A stretch of 64,000 bases of DNA, taken from contig NZ_KI911560.1 in NCBI RefSeq assembly GCF_000515275.1, positions 1,550,001 through 1,614,000 on the forward strand, given 5' to 3'. Of the stretch, positions 8,792-16,677 are shown one piece after another (positions within the stretch are counted from its first letter, which is position 1; every line of letters begins with the position of its first letter). The DNA comes from Methylophilus sp. 5. GTDB taxonomy: Bacteria > Pseudomonadota > Gammaproteobacteria > Burkholderiales > Methylophilaceae. The notes under the pieces are model-generated. The model saw only the letters and a program-made list of their open reading frames with translations. It searched no databases and was not told the origin of the DNA. The translations under genes and the position numbers were made by a program.

Positions 8792-9396
8792 TAGAGGTCT
8801 ATCCCAGCCTGGGCTTTGATGCCTGCGCGCCAGGCGTGTTTGACATCCATCAATTCAGAGACGGTATCGGCCGCATTTCTCAATGCCTCAGAAGCCCCGC
8901 GGCCAGTAATCACCACGTGCTGCATGGGTGGGCGCTTGGCAATCGCGTCCAACACCATTTGCTCGTCTAGGTAACCATATTTGAAAGTGTAAGTGAGTTC
9001 GTCCAGCACCACGAGATCGATCGCCGGATCTTGCAGCATTTGCGCCACGATTTCCCAGCCACGCATGGCGGTTTCGGTATCGCGCTGGCGATCTTGTGTG
9101 TTCCAGGTAAAGCCTTCGCCCAGCACATGCCAGGTGACGGCAGGATGCTGGCGGAAAAAGGCTTCTTCGCCGGTATCTGAGCGGCCTTTGATAAATTGGG
9201 CCACGCCGACACGCATGCCGTGGCCCAAAGAGCGGGCAACCATGCCAAAGGCAGAAGAACTTTTACCTTTGCCGTTGCCGGTGAGAATAAGGAGCAGGCC
9301 TTTTTCTTGATTGGCCTGCTCGATTTTTTCGTCAATGACCGCTTTTTTGCGGATCATGCGCGCCTTATGGCGGCTGTCACGGTCATTGGTTTCCAT
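8791..9396 (-). CDS. cobO: cob(I)yrinic acid a,c-diamide adenosyltransferase
   Basis: The CobO/BtuR/CobA-family enzyme (201 residues) attaches the 5'-deoxyadenosyl group to cob(I)alamin precursors. The P-loop is GNGKGKSSSAFGMVARSLGHG; further motifs are GVAQFIKG, TWNTQDRQRD, DLVVLDELTYTFKYGYLD and VVITGRGA. The N-terminal extension (~30 residues, charged) is normal for this family. The stop overlaps the cbiA start by one base. Within the operon it provides the adenosylated substrate for CobQ, CbiB and CobU. Confidence 0.95.
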   Translation of the reverse strand: METNDRDSRHKARMIRKKAVIDEKIEQANQEKGLLLILTGNGKGKSSSAFGMVARSLGHGMRVGVAQFIKGRSDTGEEAFFRQHPAVTWHVLGEGFTWNTQDRQRDTETAMRGWEIVAQMLQDPAIDLVVLDELTYTFKYGYLDEQMVLDAIAKRPPMQHVVITGRGASEALRNAADTVSELMDVKHAWRAGIKAQAGIDL

Positions 9397-9411
9397 GATG
9401 CTGTGTGGAAC

Positions 9412-9981
9412 TTAAGCGTTTTCGCGGACAGAGCGTTTAGCCAGGCCAAACACCACGTGTGCGATCAGTGCTACCACCACCCAGAATGCAATTGCTTCGA
9501 GTTGTTTAGGGAAGTATTTCACTAAACGTGGCACGAATTCGGCAAAGGTTGGGTCAGGATAACGACCACCAAAGAAGTAGAAGCCACCACTGGAGAACAG
9601 TTCCGCAATCGCAGAAGCGGCAACTACTACGCCCGTCAATTTAAACAGGCTGCTGAACGCCCAGGTTGTATTGTCTGCCAACCAGCGGCCAGCCAGCCAC
9701 ATGGTGCCATAGGCCGGCAACAAAAAGCCGTAGGCAGGCGTCACGCAAAAGTTGCTCACGCCACCCCAGGTCACTGCTGCCATATCCAGGCCAGCGCACA
9801 AAGCCAGCAGTGCAACAAACAGAATTGTCGAGCGCAGGTAGTAACCGGCAATCAGGAACGCCGCGTAAGAAGCACTAGGCAAAAACTCGATAGAAGCGAA
9901 ATGATGACCGCGCGTCACAATGACCATCAGTGCAATGACAAGTGCGATTGCCAGAGATTGGGTTGAAATTTTACGTGGCAT
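9412..9981 (-). CDS. btuM: BtuM-like vitamin B12 transporter (solitary ECF S-component)
   Basis: The 189-residue protein has about six hydrophobic segments and resembles BtuM, a small S-component-like B12 importer found in betaproteobacteria without an ECF energising module. The loop GVSNFCVTPAYGFLLPAYG contains a cysteine at position 79; in Thiobacillus denitrificans BtuM a cysteine at about position 80 coordinates cobalt and helps remove the upper cyanide ligand (family knowledge from memory). No EcfA or EcfT gene is present. A GGAG ribosome-binding site lies nine bases before ATG. Its place between TonB-dependent receptors and cobO supports a role in inner-membrane corrinoid uptake. Confidence 0.8.
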   Translation of the reverse strand: MPRKISTQSLAIALVIALMVIVTRGHHFASIEFLPSASYAAFLIAGYYLRSTILFVALLALCAGLDMAAVTWGGVSNFCVTPAYGFLLPAYGTMWLAGRWLADNTTWAFSSLFKLTGVVVAASAIAELFSSGGFYFFGGRYPDPTFAEFVPRLVKYFPKQLEAIAFWVVVALIAHVVFGLAKRSVRENA

Positions 9982-10040
9982 GCCAACGACTCCAAAATTA
10001 AGATGAATGACTAAGTTTTATTACTGGGGTTAATTACTAG

Positions 10041-10086
10041 GGGTGAATTTTAGCCCAATTCGATCAGGCTTGGGCAAAATCCACCC
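10041..10086 (-). other. intergenic hairpin between btuB-like gene and btuM
   Basis: GGGTG-ATTTT-CCCAA on one side pairs with TTGGG-AAAAT-CACCC on the other, about 17 pairs with two G-U pairs and one bulge around a ten-base loop. It is not followed by a T-tract on the minus strand, so it is not a classic terminator. It may set the mRNA ratio between receptors and downstream genes by processing or stability; this is inference. Confidence 0.6.
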
Positions 10087-10095
10087 GTTACCGGT

Positions 10096-11961
10096 TTACT
10101 TCATATCGTAATTCAGGCTGACAAACACGTTGGTGCCCATGGTGTTGTAGTCAACGGTGGATGACACCGCTGCCAACACATAGTTTTTGTCTAAGATGTT
10201 GTTTGCACGTGCTTGTAAGCGCCAGCTCGGGTTGATTTGATAGGCCAACGTTGAGTTAAGCAAGGCATAGCCACCCAGCGGAATGCGATTGGCAGGATCA
10301 TTGTAACGTTCAGCAGAGGCGGTTAGCTCGCTGGACCAGTCCCAGGCGCCATTTTTGTATTGCACAATCATATTTCCGTAGCGTTGTGCACGTCTAGCCA
10401 GCAGATTGTCCGTGGCATCTATACGCGGAGATTGTATAGTCGCATTGGCAGTGATTAGCCATTGCTCGCCAATTGGCATACTGCCTTCTATCGTCACGCC
10501 TTGAACTTCAACCTTGCCGACATTGACAGCACAACCACTGGTAAAGCCAGCTGGACAGCCTGATGTCACTGTTTGAATAAAGTTACGAATATGGTTATCA
10601 AATACCGTAACTTTGGCTTGTAATTCTTGCCCTTGATAGCGGAGGCTGGCTTCAAGATTGTCTGCTTTCTCTGATGGTAAATCTGGATTGCCAAATCTGT
10701 CAGCATACAATTGGTTAAAGGTCGGCGCTCTGAAAGAAGATCCATATTGGGCGGTGAATCGCCATGCAGGTGTGAATGCATAACCATAACCGATGCCGCC
10801 AGTTGTGTAATTGCCAAACTGACTATTATGATCTTCACGTAATGACAATTGAGTGCTGTGTGCAGCATAGTTGCCCACATAACCTAGTACAAAAGCATCA
10901 TTATTGCGGCTTCTGTCCAGTGTACGGACACCCGTTGCTTCAGTCTCAACATCTTGCTCCAGTCTATCGTAAGCAAAAGTGACTGTGCCATGCGTCAGAC
11001 TATAATCATGCTGCCAGGATAGCTGGCGTTGCTCTGTCTCGATATTGCTATTGCGGGTGGCGCTGTTGATGCTGAAAGACTGATCCCGGCCAACGTTGTA
11101 TTGTACTTTGCTGTTCCAGTGCTCTGTCAGAGCATTTTTTAGTGTTAGCCCGTATCCTTGCTGATGCCTCTCCAAGTAGTTGCCAATATAGCCGCTGTCA
11201 TATTGGTTTTTGCCTTTGCTTTCCAGATATTGCAAACCGAGGGAGTGGCCAGGTGCAAACTCGAGATCGGCATATGCAGAGCCACTAAAATTGTTGTATC
11301 CGTCACGATCTTTGTCTACTGCCGCAGTCGGGTTTTTTCTTGCACTAATGCCGCGGGTATCGTAATTGCTGATTTGGGCACCTAATTTTAATGCTTGATA
11401 AGCAGAGTCGAATCCGGCATTGCCGCTATAAGCATCATAACTGCCAGCCCCCAGGCTGCCGTAAACATGGGTTTTATTGCTTTGGCCGCGTTTGGTGAAA
11501 ATCTGAATAATGCCGCCAATGCCGTCAGAGCCATAGAGGCTCGAAGCCGGGCTGCGCACAATTTCAATGCGGTCAATCAGCGCTAGCGGAATATTTTCAA
11601 AAGCGGTGGTGCCTGTGGTGCCAGAGTTCATGCGTACACCATTCACTAATACAATCAGCTGATTGTCATTTGTGCCACGCATGGCAATGTTGCTACTCGT
11701 CCCCATGCCGCCATTGGTATAGGTTTGTATTCCAGGTTGCAGTCTTAGTAAGTCAGTTAAGGATCCACCGCGTAGTCTATTGATTTCTTCTCGGTCAATG
11801 ACAGTGACGTCGCCCGTGACTGTTTTTGTGGATTGTGGAGTTCTGCTGGCAGCGACTACGATTTCATCAAGTGAATTAGTGTTGTCTGCGGCAAAGAGAC
11901 TGCCAGATACACTTAAGATCAGCCCAATAAAGGGGAGGTGATTTTTGATGGTTATATTCAT
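10096..11961 (-). CDS. TonB-dependent cobalamin receptor (BtuB-like), copy 1
   Basis: The protein (621 residues) has a signal peptide ending near SLFAADN, a TonB-box-like LDEIVVAASRTP, a plug domain (VIDREEINRLRGGSLTDLLRLQPGIQ, then RIEIVRSPASSLYGSDGIGGIIQIFTKRG) and a 22-strand barrel ending in the outer-membrane C-terminal signature VFVSLNYDMK. This is a BtuB-type receptor for active uptake of corrinoids across the outer membrane. It follows a paralogue after an 86-base gap containing a hairpin and precedes btuM. The two copies may differ in ligand (cobalamin versus cobinamide or other corrinoids), which the sequence does not decide. Confidence 0.88.
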   Translation of the reverse strand: MNITIKNHLPFIGLILSVSGSLFAADNTNSLDEIVVAASRTPQSTKTVTGDVTVIDREEINRLRGGSLTDLLRLQPGIQTYTNGGMGTSSNIAMRGTNDNQLIVLVNGVRMNSGTTGTTAFENIPLALIDRIEIVRSPASSLYGSDGIGGIIQIFTKRGQSNKTHVYGSLGAGSYDAYSGNAGFDSAYQALKLGAQISNYDTRGISARKNPTAAVDKDRDGYNNFSGSAYADLEFAPGHSLGLQYLESKGKNQYDSGYIGNYLERHQQGYGLTLKNALTEHWNSKVQYNVGRDQSFSINSATRNSNIETEQRQLSWQHDYSLTHGTVTFAYDRLEQDVETEATGVRTLDRSRNNDAFVLGYVGNYAAHSTQLSLREDHNSQFGNYTTGGIGYGYAFTPAWRFTAQYGSSFRAPTFNQLYADRFGNPDLPSEKADNLEASLRYQGQELQAKVTVFDNHIRNFIQTVTSGCPAGFTSGCAVNVGKVEVQGVTIEGSMPIGEQWLITANATIQSPRIDATDNLLARRAQRYGNMIVQYKNGAWDWSSELTASAERYNDPANRIPLGGYALLNSTLAYQINPSWRLQARANNILDKNYVLAAVSSTVDYNTMGTNVFVSLNYDMK

Positions 11962-11974
11962 TTGGTGATTCTCG

Positions 11975-12020
11975 AATACAATCTTTCTACACCGAGCTGA
12001 TCAGGAAGAAAGATTGTATT
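11975..12020 (-). other. intergenic hairpin between tandem btuB-like genes
   Basis: AATACAATCTTTCT (11975-11988) and AGAAAGATTGTATT (12007-12020) are perfect inverted repeats of 14 bases around an 18-base loop. The stem is AT-rich and the loop itself contains TGATCA. There is no T-tract on the minus strand. It fills most of the 86-base gap between the receptors and may act in RNA processing or as a protein-binding palindrome. Confidence 0.65.
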
Positions 12021-12047
12021 GTTAATGGTTGGTATTGATTGAGAGGG

Positions 12048-13934
12048 TTACTTAGGTTCGTAACGAATGTTCACGAACAGGTTGGCGCCAGGGGTGTTGT
12101 AGGCAAAGCCTGTTGTTGCCGGATTACCATCCAATGCCAAGCGGTAGTTTTTATCAAAAACGTTGTTGGCACGTGCTTGCACAGTCCAGTCGCGATGGAT
12201 TTTATATTGTGCAGTCATATTGAAAAGGGTGTAACCACCCATGCGCAAAGTGTTGGCAGAATCGTTGTAGCGTGCAGAAGAAGTCACTAACTCCGTGCCA
12301 AAGCGCCAGTCTTGTACCGTGTAACCGAGATTAAACTGGCCGTGTCGGTTGGCGCGACGCACCAGCATGTTGTCGGTGGTATCGTCACGTGGTGACTGAA
12401 TGTCGATGCTACCGCCTATGTCCAGGCTTTCCCAGCGCTGGCTAGCTGCCAGTGTGACGCCGCGTATCTTGGCTTTATTCAGGTTGGCAGGAACAAATGC
12501 ACTATCCAGAATGATCAGGTCTCGAATTTTATTTTCATAGGCCGTCAGCGAAGCGCTGGATGTGTCATCACGGTAGCGTAGGCTGGCTTCCACGTTGTCT
12601 GATTTCTCAGGTTTTAGATTAGGATTGCTGGTTGCGAAGCCAAAAGAGTCTGGAAAGAACAAGTCGTTAAAAGTAGGTGCTTTGAATGCAGAGCCATAAC
12701 TACCGGTAATACGCCACGCGTTATTAATGTTGTAACCATAGCCTAAACCGCCAGTCACATTGTTACCAAAGCTTGAGTTGTGATCTTCACGTGCGCTGGC
12801 TTGAATAGTATGTGCGCCTATATTCGCGACGTAGCTGGCAACGTAACCTTCATTGGTGCGCTTGGTATTATTGTAAGCCGTCGTGGAGTTCACTTTGTCT
12901 TCCAGTTTGTCATACATCAGAGTCAGCACGCCAACTGGCAGAGCAATATCGTTTTGCCAGTTAAATTGGTCTTGTTTTGTTCTAAACAGGCTTCTGCTTT
13001 CGCTGGTAAATGGGCCGAGGGCTGCGTAATTGACAGACTCATCAAAGCCTTGGCTGATACGTAAAGTGGAGTGCCAGTTGCTTGTTATCTGATTTTTACT
13101 AAACAGCGAGTAGGTGTGCTGTTCAATATCTGCATGGTCAGAAAAGGCCGGATTAAAGGCTGGGGATGTTGCATCGATATTAAACCGGTTGTCGTAGCGG
13201 GTTCTGCCTTTGCTGTGCATCAAGGTTAATCCGACTTCATGACCCTCTACAATTGTATGCGACAGGCTGCCAGTCACCGCCAGGTTGCGATAACCATCGT
13301 TGTCGTTCAGGTTGGGGTTACGGGTATCCAATGCGGAGAATCCGTTGGTTTTGTTTGCTGAAACATTCACTGCGTACGCAGTATCATTTTGTTTGCCACG
13401 CAAACCAGCTTCTGCCAAGGTTGTATCGTAGGTGCCAAAGCCCAGGTTTGCATACGGTTTGAAACCGTCGACACCTTTTTTCGTGAAAATCTGGATGACG
13501 CCACCAATCGCATCTTGCCCGTAGAGGCTGGTTAATGGTCCTCTGACGATTTCAATGCGGTCGATCTGCTGGATCGGTATATTTTCAAGTGTTGTTGTAC
13601 CTGCTGTAGCTGACTGCACACGCACACCATCAATTAACACCAGGGTATGACCGGTATTGGTACCACGCATGAAAACACCTGAGGTTTTACCTGCGCCACC
13701 GTTATTATTAATTTCAATGCCGGGTTGGCGTTGCAGCAATTCAATCAATGTGCTTTGACCGCCGCGCTTGATTTCTTCTGCATTAATCACAGAAACATCG
13801 GCAATGACCGACTCTTGCTGTTGAGGTGTGCGTGTTGCAGTCACGATGACTTCGTCTAGCGTTGCATTGTCTGCGGCATAGGCGAGTTCGCTTAAAGAAA
13901 GGCCGATCAGGCCTTTAAGAATGGCTTTTTTCAT
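12048..13934 (-). CDS. btuB: TonB-dependent cobalamin receptor (BtuB-like), copy 2
   Basis: This receptor (628 residues) is the first gene after the cobalamin riboswitch. It has a signal peptide (ending near LAYA), the TonB-box-like LDEVIVTATRTP, the plug motif AEEIKRGGQSTLIELLQRQPGIE, RIEIVRGPLTSLYGQDAIGGVIQIFTKKG and a C-terminal strand LFVNIRYEPK. It closely resembles the following receptor over its whole length, so the pair arose by duplication. The direct riboswitch control makes B12 or a near relative the expected ligand. I assign btuB to this copy because of its leader. Confidence 0.9.
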   Translation of the reverse strand: MKKAILKGLIGLSLSELAYAADNATLDEVIVTATRTPQQQESVIADVSVINAEEIKRGGQSTLIELLQRQPGIEINNNGGAGKTSGVFMRGTNTGHTLVLIDGVRVQSATAGTTTLENIPIQQIDRIEIVRGPLTSLYGQDAIGGVIQIFTKKGVDGFKPYANLGFGTYDTTLAEAGLRGKQNDTAYAVNVSANKTNGFSALDTRNPNLNDNDGYRNLAVTGSLSHTIVEGHEVGLTLMHSKGRTRYDNRFNIDATSPAFNPAFSDHADIEQHTYSLFSKNQITSNWHSTLRISQGFDESVNYAALGPFTSESRSLFRTKQDQFNWQNDIALPVGVLTLMYDKLEDKVNSTTAYNNTKRTNEGYVASYVANIGAHTIQASAREDHNSSFGNNVTGGLGYGYNINNAWRITGSYGSAFKAPTFNDLFFPDSFGFATSNPNLKPEKSDNVEASLRYRDDTSSASLTAYENKIRDLIILDSAFVPANLNKAKIRGVTLAASQRWESLDIGGSIDIQSPRDDTTDNMLVRRANRHGQFNLGYTVQDWRFGTELVTSSARYNDSANTLRMGGYTLFNMTAQYKIHRDWTVQARANNVFDKNYRLALDGNPATTGFAYNTPGANLFVNIRYEPK

Positions 13935-14011
13935 TATCTTATCCCTGTGTCATATGCGTCCCCGCATATGGGTTGTCTATCAAGACCAGGGAGTGAGGGA
14001 GAATGCGCAAA

Positions 14012-14038
14012 AGCATTGCTTATACAATAAGCAATGCT
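14012..14038 (-). terminator. candidate expression-platform hairpin of cobalamin riboswitch
   Basis: AGCATTGCTTAT and ATAAGCAATGCT form a perfect 12-pair stem with a three-base loop, about 50 bases after the aptamer and 77 before the btuB ATG. On the minus strand the stem is followed by TTT then GCGC, a weak T-tract. It could act as an intrinsic terminator when cobalamin is bound. Confidence 0.5.
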
Positions 14039-14087
14039 AAATACATCATCAGACACCGTCACCCCGCGGTATTGCAAATGGTTGGTT

Positions 14088-14272
14088 GCGAGGCCGGTCT
14101 CCGGGCTTGCAAGTTTTGATCTATCGCCTTCCCAAGCTTGCGCTCAGTGGCATGTGGATAGACCCGCACTTGCTTACCGTTGCGGGGGCAGCACAGGAGT
14201 TGTGAACGTGGTTCACGCACCTGTTTCCCAGTTTCACCTTTTCTGTAAGAAACACAGCGAAGGCACCTGACA
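14088..14272 (-). promoter_or_regulatory. cobalamin riboswitch (AdoCbl aptamer)
   Basis: Read on the minus strand, the element starts with AGGTGCC, continues with GGTGAAACTGGGAAACAGGTG and the conserved CTGTGCTGCCCCCGCAACGG core with its AAGC, then GCCACTG, and ends with the B12 box GCCCGGAGACCGGCC. These occur in the right order and spacing for the Rfam cobalamin family. It lies ~155 bases upstream of btuB and should lower expression of the uptake and synthesis genes when adenosylcobalamin is plentiful. Confidence 0.96.
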
Positions 14273-14282
14273 ACTGAGCGCT

Positions 14283-14311
14283 ATTTTAGTCTAAAGCACG
14301 TTTTTTTGCCA
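14283..14311 (-). promoter_or_regulatory. candidate promoter for the cobalamin unit
   Basis: On the minus strand TGGCAA and TAAAAT are separated by 17 bases, and the -10 ends about 8 bases before the first conserved riboswitch bases. The -35 match is poor; the placement is the main argument. Confidence 0.45.
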
Positions 14312-14411
14312 GTAAGCCAACTTTAGGCGGCGATGCTTAAATTGTTAATTTACTTTGAAAAAACGCGCTTAGCTATTGACCACACTCATTTTTTTAAAAG
14401 ATAATGGGCTG

Positions 14412-14612
14412 ATGGATGCCGATTTAAAAAGTCTTGAAGAGCGTGTGACGAAGCTAATTGCTTTGTGCGGCCAGCTGCGTGACGAAAATGTTGAGTTACG
14501 TCAGGAGGTCACACGGCTGCATCAGGAGTCGCAATCACTCAAGCTGAATATGACCCAAGCCAGCGTTCAGTTAGAGCGATTGTTGTCAGCGTTGCCTGAG
14601 GAAGGTCATTAG
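14412..14612 (+). CDS. small coiled-coil ZapB-like protein (TIGR02449-type)
   Basis: The 66-residue protein is almost wholly a coiled coil (LKSLEERVTKLIALCGQL, then ELRQEVTRLHQESQSLKLN). A protein of this type commonly precedes zapA in beta- and gammaproteobacteria and is thought to act with it in cell division, similar to ZapB. The start was set at ATGGATGCC with GGG upstream; a longer frame adds 12 poorly supported residues. It is separated from zapA by two bases. Confidence 0.8.
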   Translation: MDADLKSLEERVTKLIALCGQLRDENVELRQEVTRLHQESQSLKLNMTQASVQLERLLSALPEEGH

Positions 14613-14614
14613 TC

Positions 14615-14917
14615 ATGGCAAGTAATCCGATTGATATCGAAATTATGGGGCGCGGGCTTAGCGTCACCTGTACTGACGAAGAACGTGACAGTTTGTTGCA
14701 GGCCGTGGGCTACCTTGATGGTAAAATGCGCGAAATTCGTGATGCTGGCAAAATGGTCAGTGTTGAGCGGATTGCCATTATGGCAGCACTCAATATCACG
14801 CATGAGTTGTTGAATACGCGCAGCGGCGGTGTGGATGTAGGCGATGTTAAAAAACGCATTTCGACCATGCAGCAGCAGATTGATGATGTGTTATCCGGCC
14901 AGCATAAGCTGTTGTAA
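14615..14917 (+). CDS. zapA: cell division protein ZapA
   Basis: The 100-residue protein has the ZapA pattern: an N-terminal globular part (IDIEIMGRGLSVTCTDEERDSLLQAVGYLDGKMREIRD), then RIAIMAALNITHELL and a C-terminal coiled coil (KKRISTMQQQIDDVLS). ZapA binds FtsZ filaments at midcell and promotes bundling. It is next to the ZapB-like gene and immediately upstream of 6S RNA, the same order seen in many proteobacteria, which also supports the 6S call. Confidence 0.93.
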   Translation: MASNPIDIEIMGRGLSVTCTDEERDSLLQAVGYLDGKMREIRDAGKMVSVERIAIMAALNITHELLNTRSGGVDVGDVKKRISTMQQQIDDVLSGQHKLL

Positions 14918-14974
14918 TCCGCTTCAATTCACAAAATTTTCATCGTCATTTTTGCTAAATGGCGTATCATAAAA

Positions 14975-15179
14975 ATGGTGTGCTAAGGCGTTGCCTGAGT
15001 CTAAAATTCCTTGAACTAGTCTTTGTTATAGGTTTCGGCTCATCAGGTGCTGTGCGATCGCACTAAGTTGGGTGGTCTTTTAAGGCTCCCTTGGCGTGCG
15101 AACCTAATGTACCTTAGGCTGTTACCACCTGAACTTTTTGGTTCAGGATCAAGGCTCAGGTAACCCCTTAGCACATCAT
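14975..15179 (+). ncRNA. ssrS: 6S RNA
   Basis: The region folds into the long imperfect rod of 6S RNA: ATGGTGTGCTAAGG at the 5' end pairs with CCTTAGCACATCAT at the 3' end, and GCCTGAG pairs with CTCAGG. The conserved 3' segment CACCTGAAC..GGTTCAGG..AGGTAAC and the single-stranded central bubble are present. Size (~205) and position after zapA fit. It binds sigma70 RNA polymerase in stationary phase. A -10-like TATCAT ends five bases upstream. Bases 15180-15316 hold no further gene; the expected ygfA-type gene is replaced by an esterase. Confidence 0.94.
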
Positions 15180-15316
15180 TCACTCCTTCTCTTTTTTCGT
15201 CTCTCGTTACGTTTCAAATAGCTGTCGTTTTAAAAGTTTCTATTGCAATCCTTGATGGATTCATTAAAAATCCAGTAGATTGCATAAATTAACAATTAAC
15301 ACTCAGGGAGTACGTC

Positions 15317-16213
15317 ATGCGTAAGCTATTTTTCTGGTTTTTTGCATTTGTGTTGTTTTCTCAGCAAGCATTTGCCTACAGCGGCATCACTGCGATAGGA
15401 GATAGTCTTTTTGACGGTGGTGATCAAGAGACTGCGGTGGTCAGTTATTACAAATTGTTTGGTGGCGGGCAAACTGCTTTGCCTTACAGCAACTATCGTT
15501 TTACCAATGGCCCAACGGCTGTTGAATATCTTGCCACTGAGTTGGGGGTAAATTCACCCGCTAGTTTTCAGAATTTTGCCGTGGGTGGCGCAACTACAGC
15601 GGATATGCTCACTTTTATGTCGAGTTATTTGAATACGGTATCTTCGATTGATGCTGGACATTTATATGTGCTGGATGGCGGCGGCAACGGCATTGAAACT
15701 TTTACTGCACAAGCCGCGGCACAAAATATGATTGATATGGTGGCGTTATTGCATAGCAAAGGCGCGACCGACTTTCTTGTGTTGGGCTTACCTGCGCTGG
15801 TTGATGCGCCACGATTCAGCGTGGCTACGCCGGGTGTGGTTCAGTTTTTAGAAGATTACACGAGAGACTACAACGATTACCTGGTTGCGGGGCTTGCAGG
15901 ATTAGGGTTGCCAACGTCTGCCCGCTTGACTTATTTTGATACCAAAACCGAGTTGGACAATGGCGTGGCACAGGCGCTGAGTAATGGATTTACCAATTTA
16001 ACAGATGCTTGTTATAACGGCGCAAGCTTATGTGCCAATCCTGATGAGTATATTTTTTGGGATGATTTGCATATCACGACCAAGGTGCACGAGTATCTTG
16101 GGCAGCGCATGTTTGCCGCCATTTCTCCAGTGCCTGAGCCTGCGCAAGCGGGATTGCTGCTCGCTGGACTGGTCATGATGCTGGCGCGTCGCAGTCAGCG
16201 TCGGCTGCATTAA
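15317..16213 (+). CDS. SGNH/GDSL lipase-like protein with PEP-CTERM anchor
   Basis: The protein (298 residues) has a signal peptide (MRKLFFWFFAFVLFSQQAFA), block I AIGDSLFDGG with the Ser nucleophile, an NFAVGGATT block II, GGGNG block III and a DDLHITTKVHEYLG block V with Asp and His, so the catalytic set of an SGNH esterase is complete. The C-terminus is a PEP-CTERM sorting signal: PVPEP, a hydrophobic stretch LLLAGLVMML and basic ARRSQRR. Exosortase (not in this window) should cut and anchor it, often linked to exopolysaccharide. GGGAG precedes the ATG. The substrate is unknown. Confidence 0.88.
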   Translation: MRKLFFWFFAFVLFSQQAFAYSGITAIGDSLFDGGDQETAVVSYYKLFGGGQTALPYSNYRFTNGPTAVEYLATELGVNSPASFQNFAVGGATTADMLTFMSSYLNTVSSIDAGHLYVLDGGGNGIETFTAQAAAQNMIDMVALLHSKGATDFLVLGLPALVDAPRFSVATPGVVQFLEDYTRDYNDYLVAGLAGLGLPTSARLTYFDTKTELDNGVAQALSNGFTNLTDACYNGASLCANPDEYIFWDDLHITTKVHEYLGQRMFAAISPVPEPAQAGLLLAGLVMMLARRSQRRLH

Positions 16214-16249
16214 GCTGCTGGCCGCAAAATATTTTTCTGGCTGATCTGA

Positions 16250-16609
16250 TTATCGTAATGCGTGATACATCAGGTCGGCCAGGCTGACTACTTCCAGGCA
16301 ACTTTCATCGCAAGACTCCAAAATCACCGGCGGGGCATAACCAGCTTCGCTTGCTTCTAACCAGCGCCGTGCGCACAAGCACCAGCGATTGCCAGCTTTG
16401 AGCCCGGGAAAGCCATATTCTGGTCTTGAGGTTGATAAATCATTGCCTTGCGCCTGTGAAAACGCCAGAAATTCATCTGTCATTTCTGCACACACGGTGT
16501 GCCTGCCTATGTCTTCCGGGTGAAATCCGCAACAGCCGTCGCGCATAAAACCAGTGATTGGGTGCATGCTGCAGGGAATGAGTAGGGTGCCAAGAACGTT
16601 TTTTGCCAT
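16250..16609 (-). CDS. DUF2237 family protein
   Basis: The 119-residue protein matches DUF2237 throughout: MAKNVLGTLLIPCSMHPITGF, RDGCC, HTVCAEMTDEFLAFSQAQGNDLSTSRPEYGFPGLK, RWCLCARRW, then APPVILE and VSLADL. Several conserved Cys (DGCC, CAE, CLCA) suggest metal binding, but no function is established. The start at 16609 was chosen over a longer frame because the family begins with MAKNVLGT. It is divergent from the EVE-domain gene. Confidence 0.87.
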   Translation of the reverse strand: MAKNVLGTLLIPCSMHPITGFMRDGCCGFHPEDIGRHTVCAEMTDEFLAFSQAQGNDLSTSRPEYGFPGLKAGNRWCLCARRWLEASEAGYAPPVILESCDESCLEVVSLADLMYHALR

Positions 16610-16677
16610 GATTGTCAGCTGTACTGTAACTTGGTTTATGATACTGGCATTTGTTGGACATAAGAAGGTTTTCAAGC

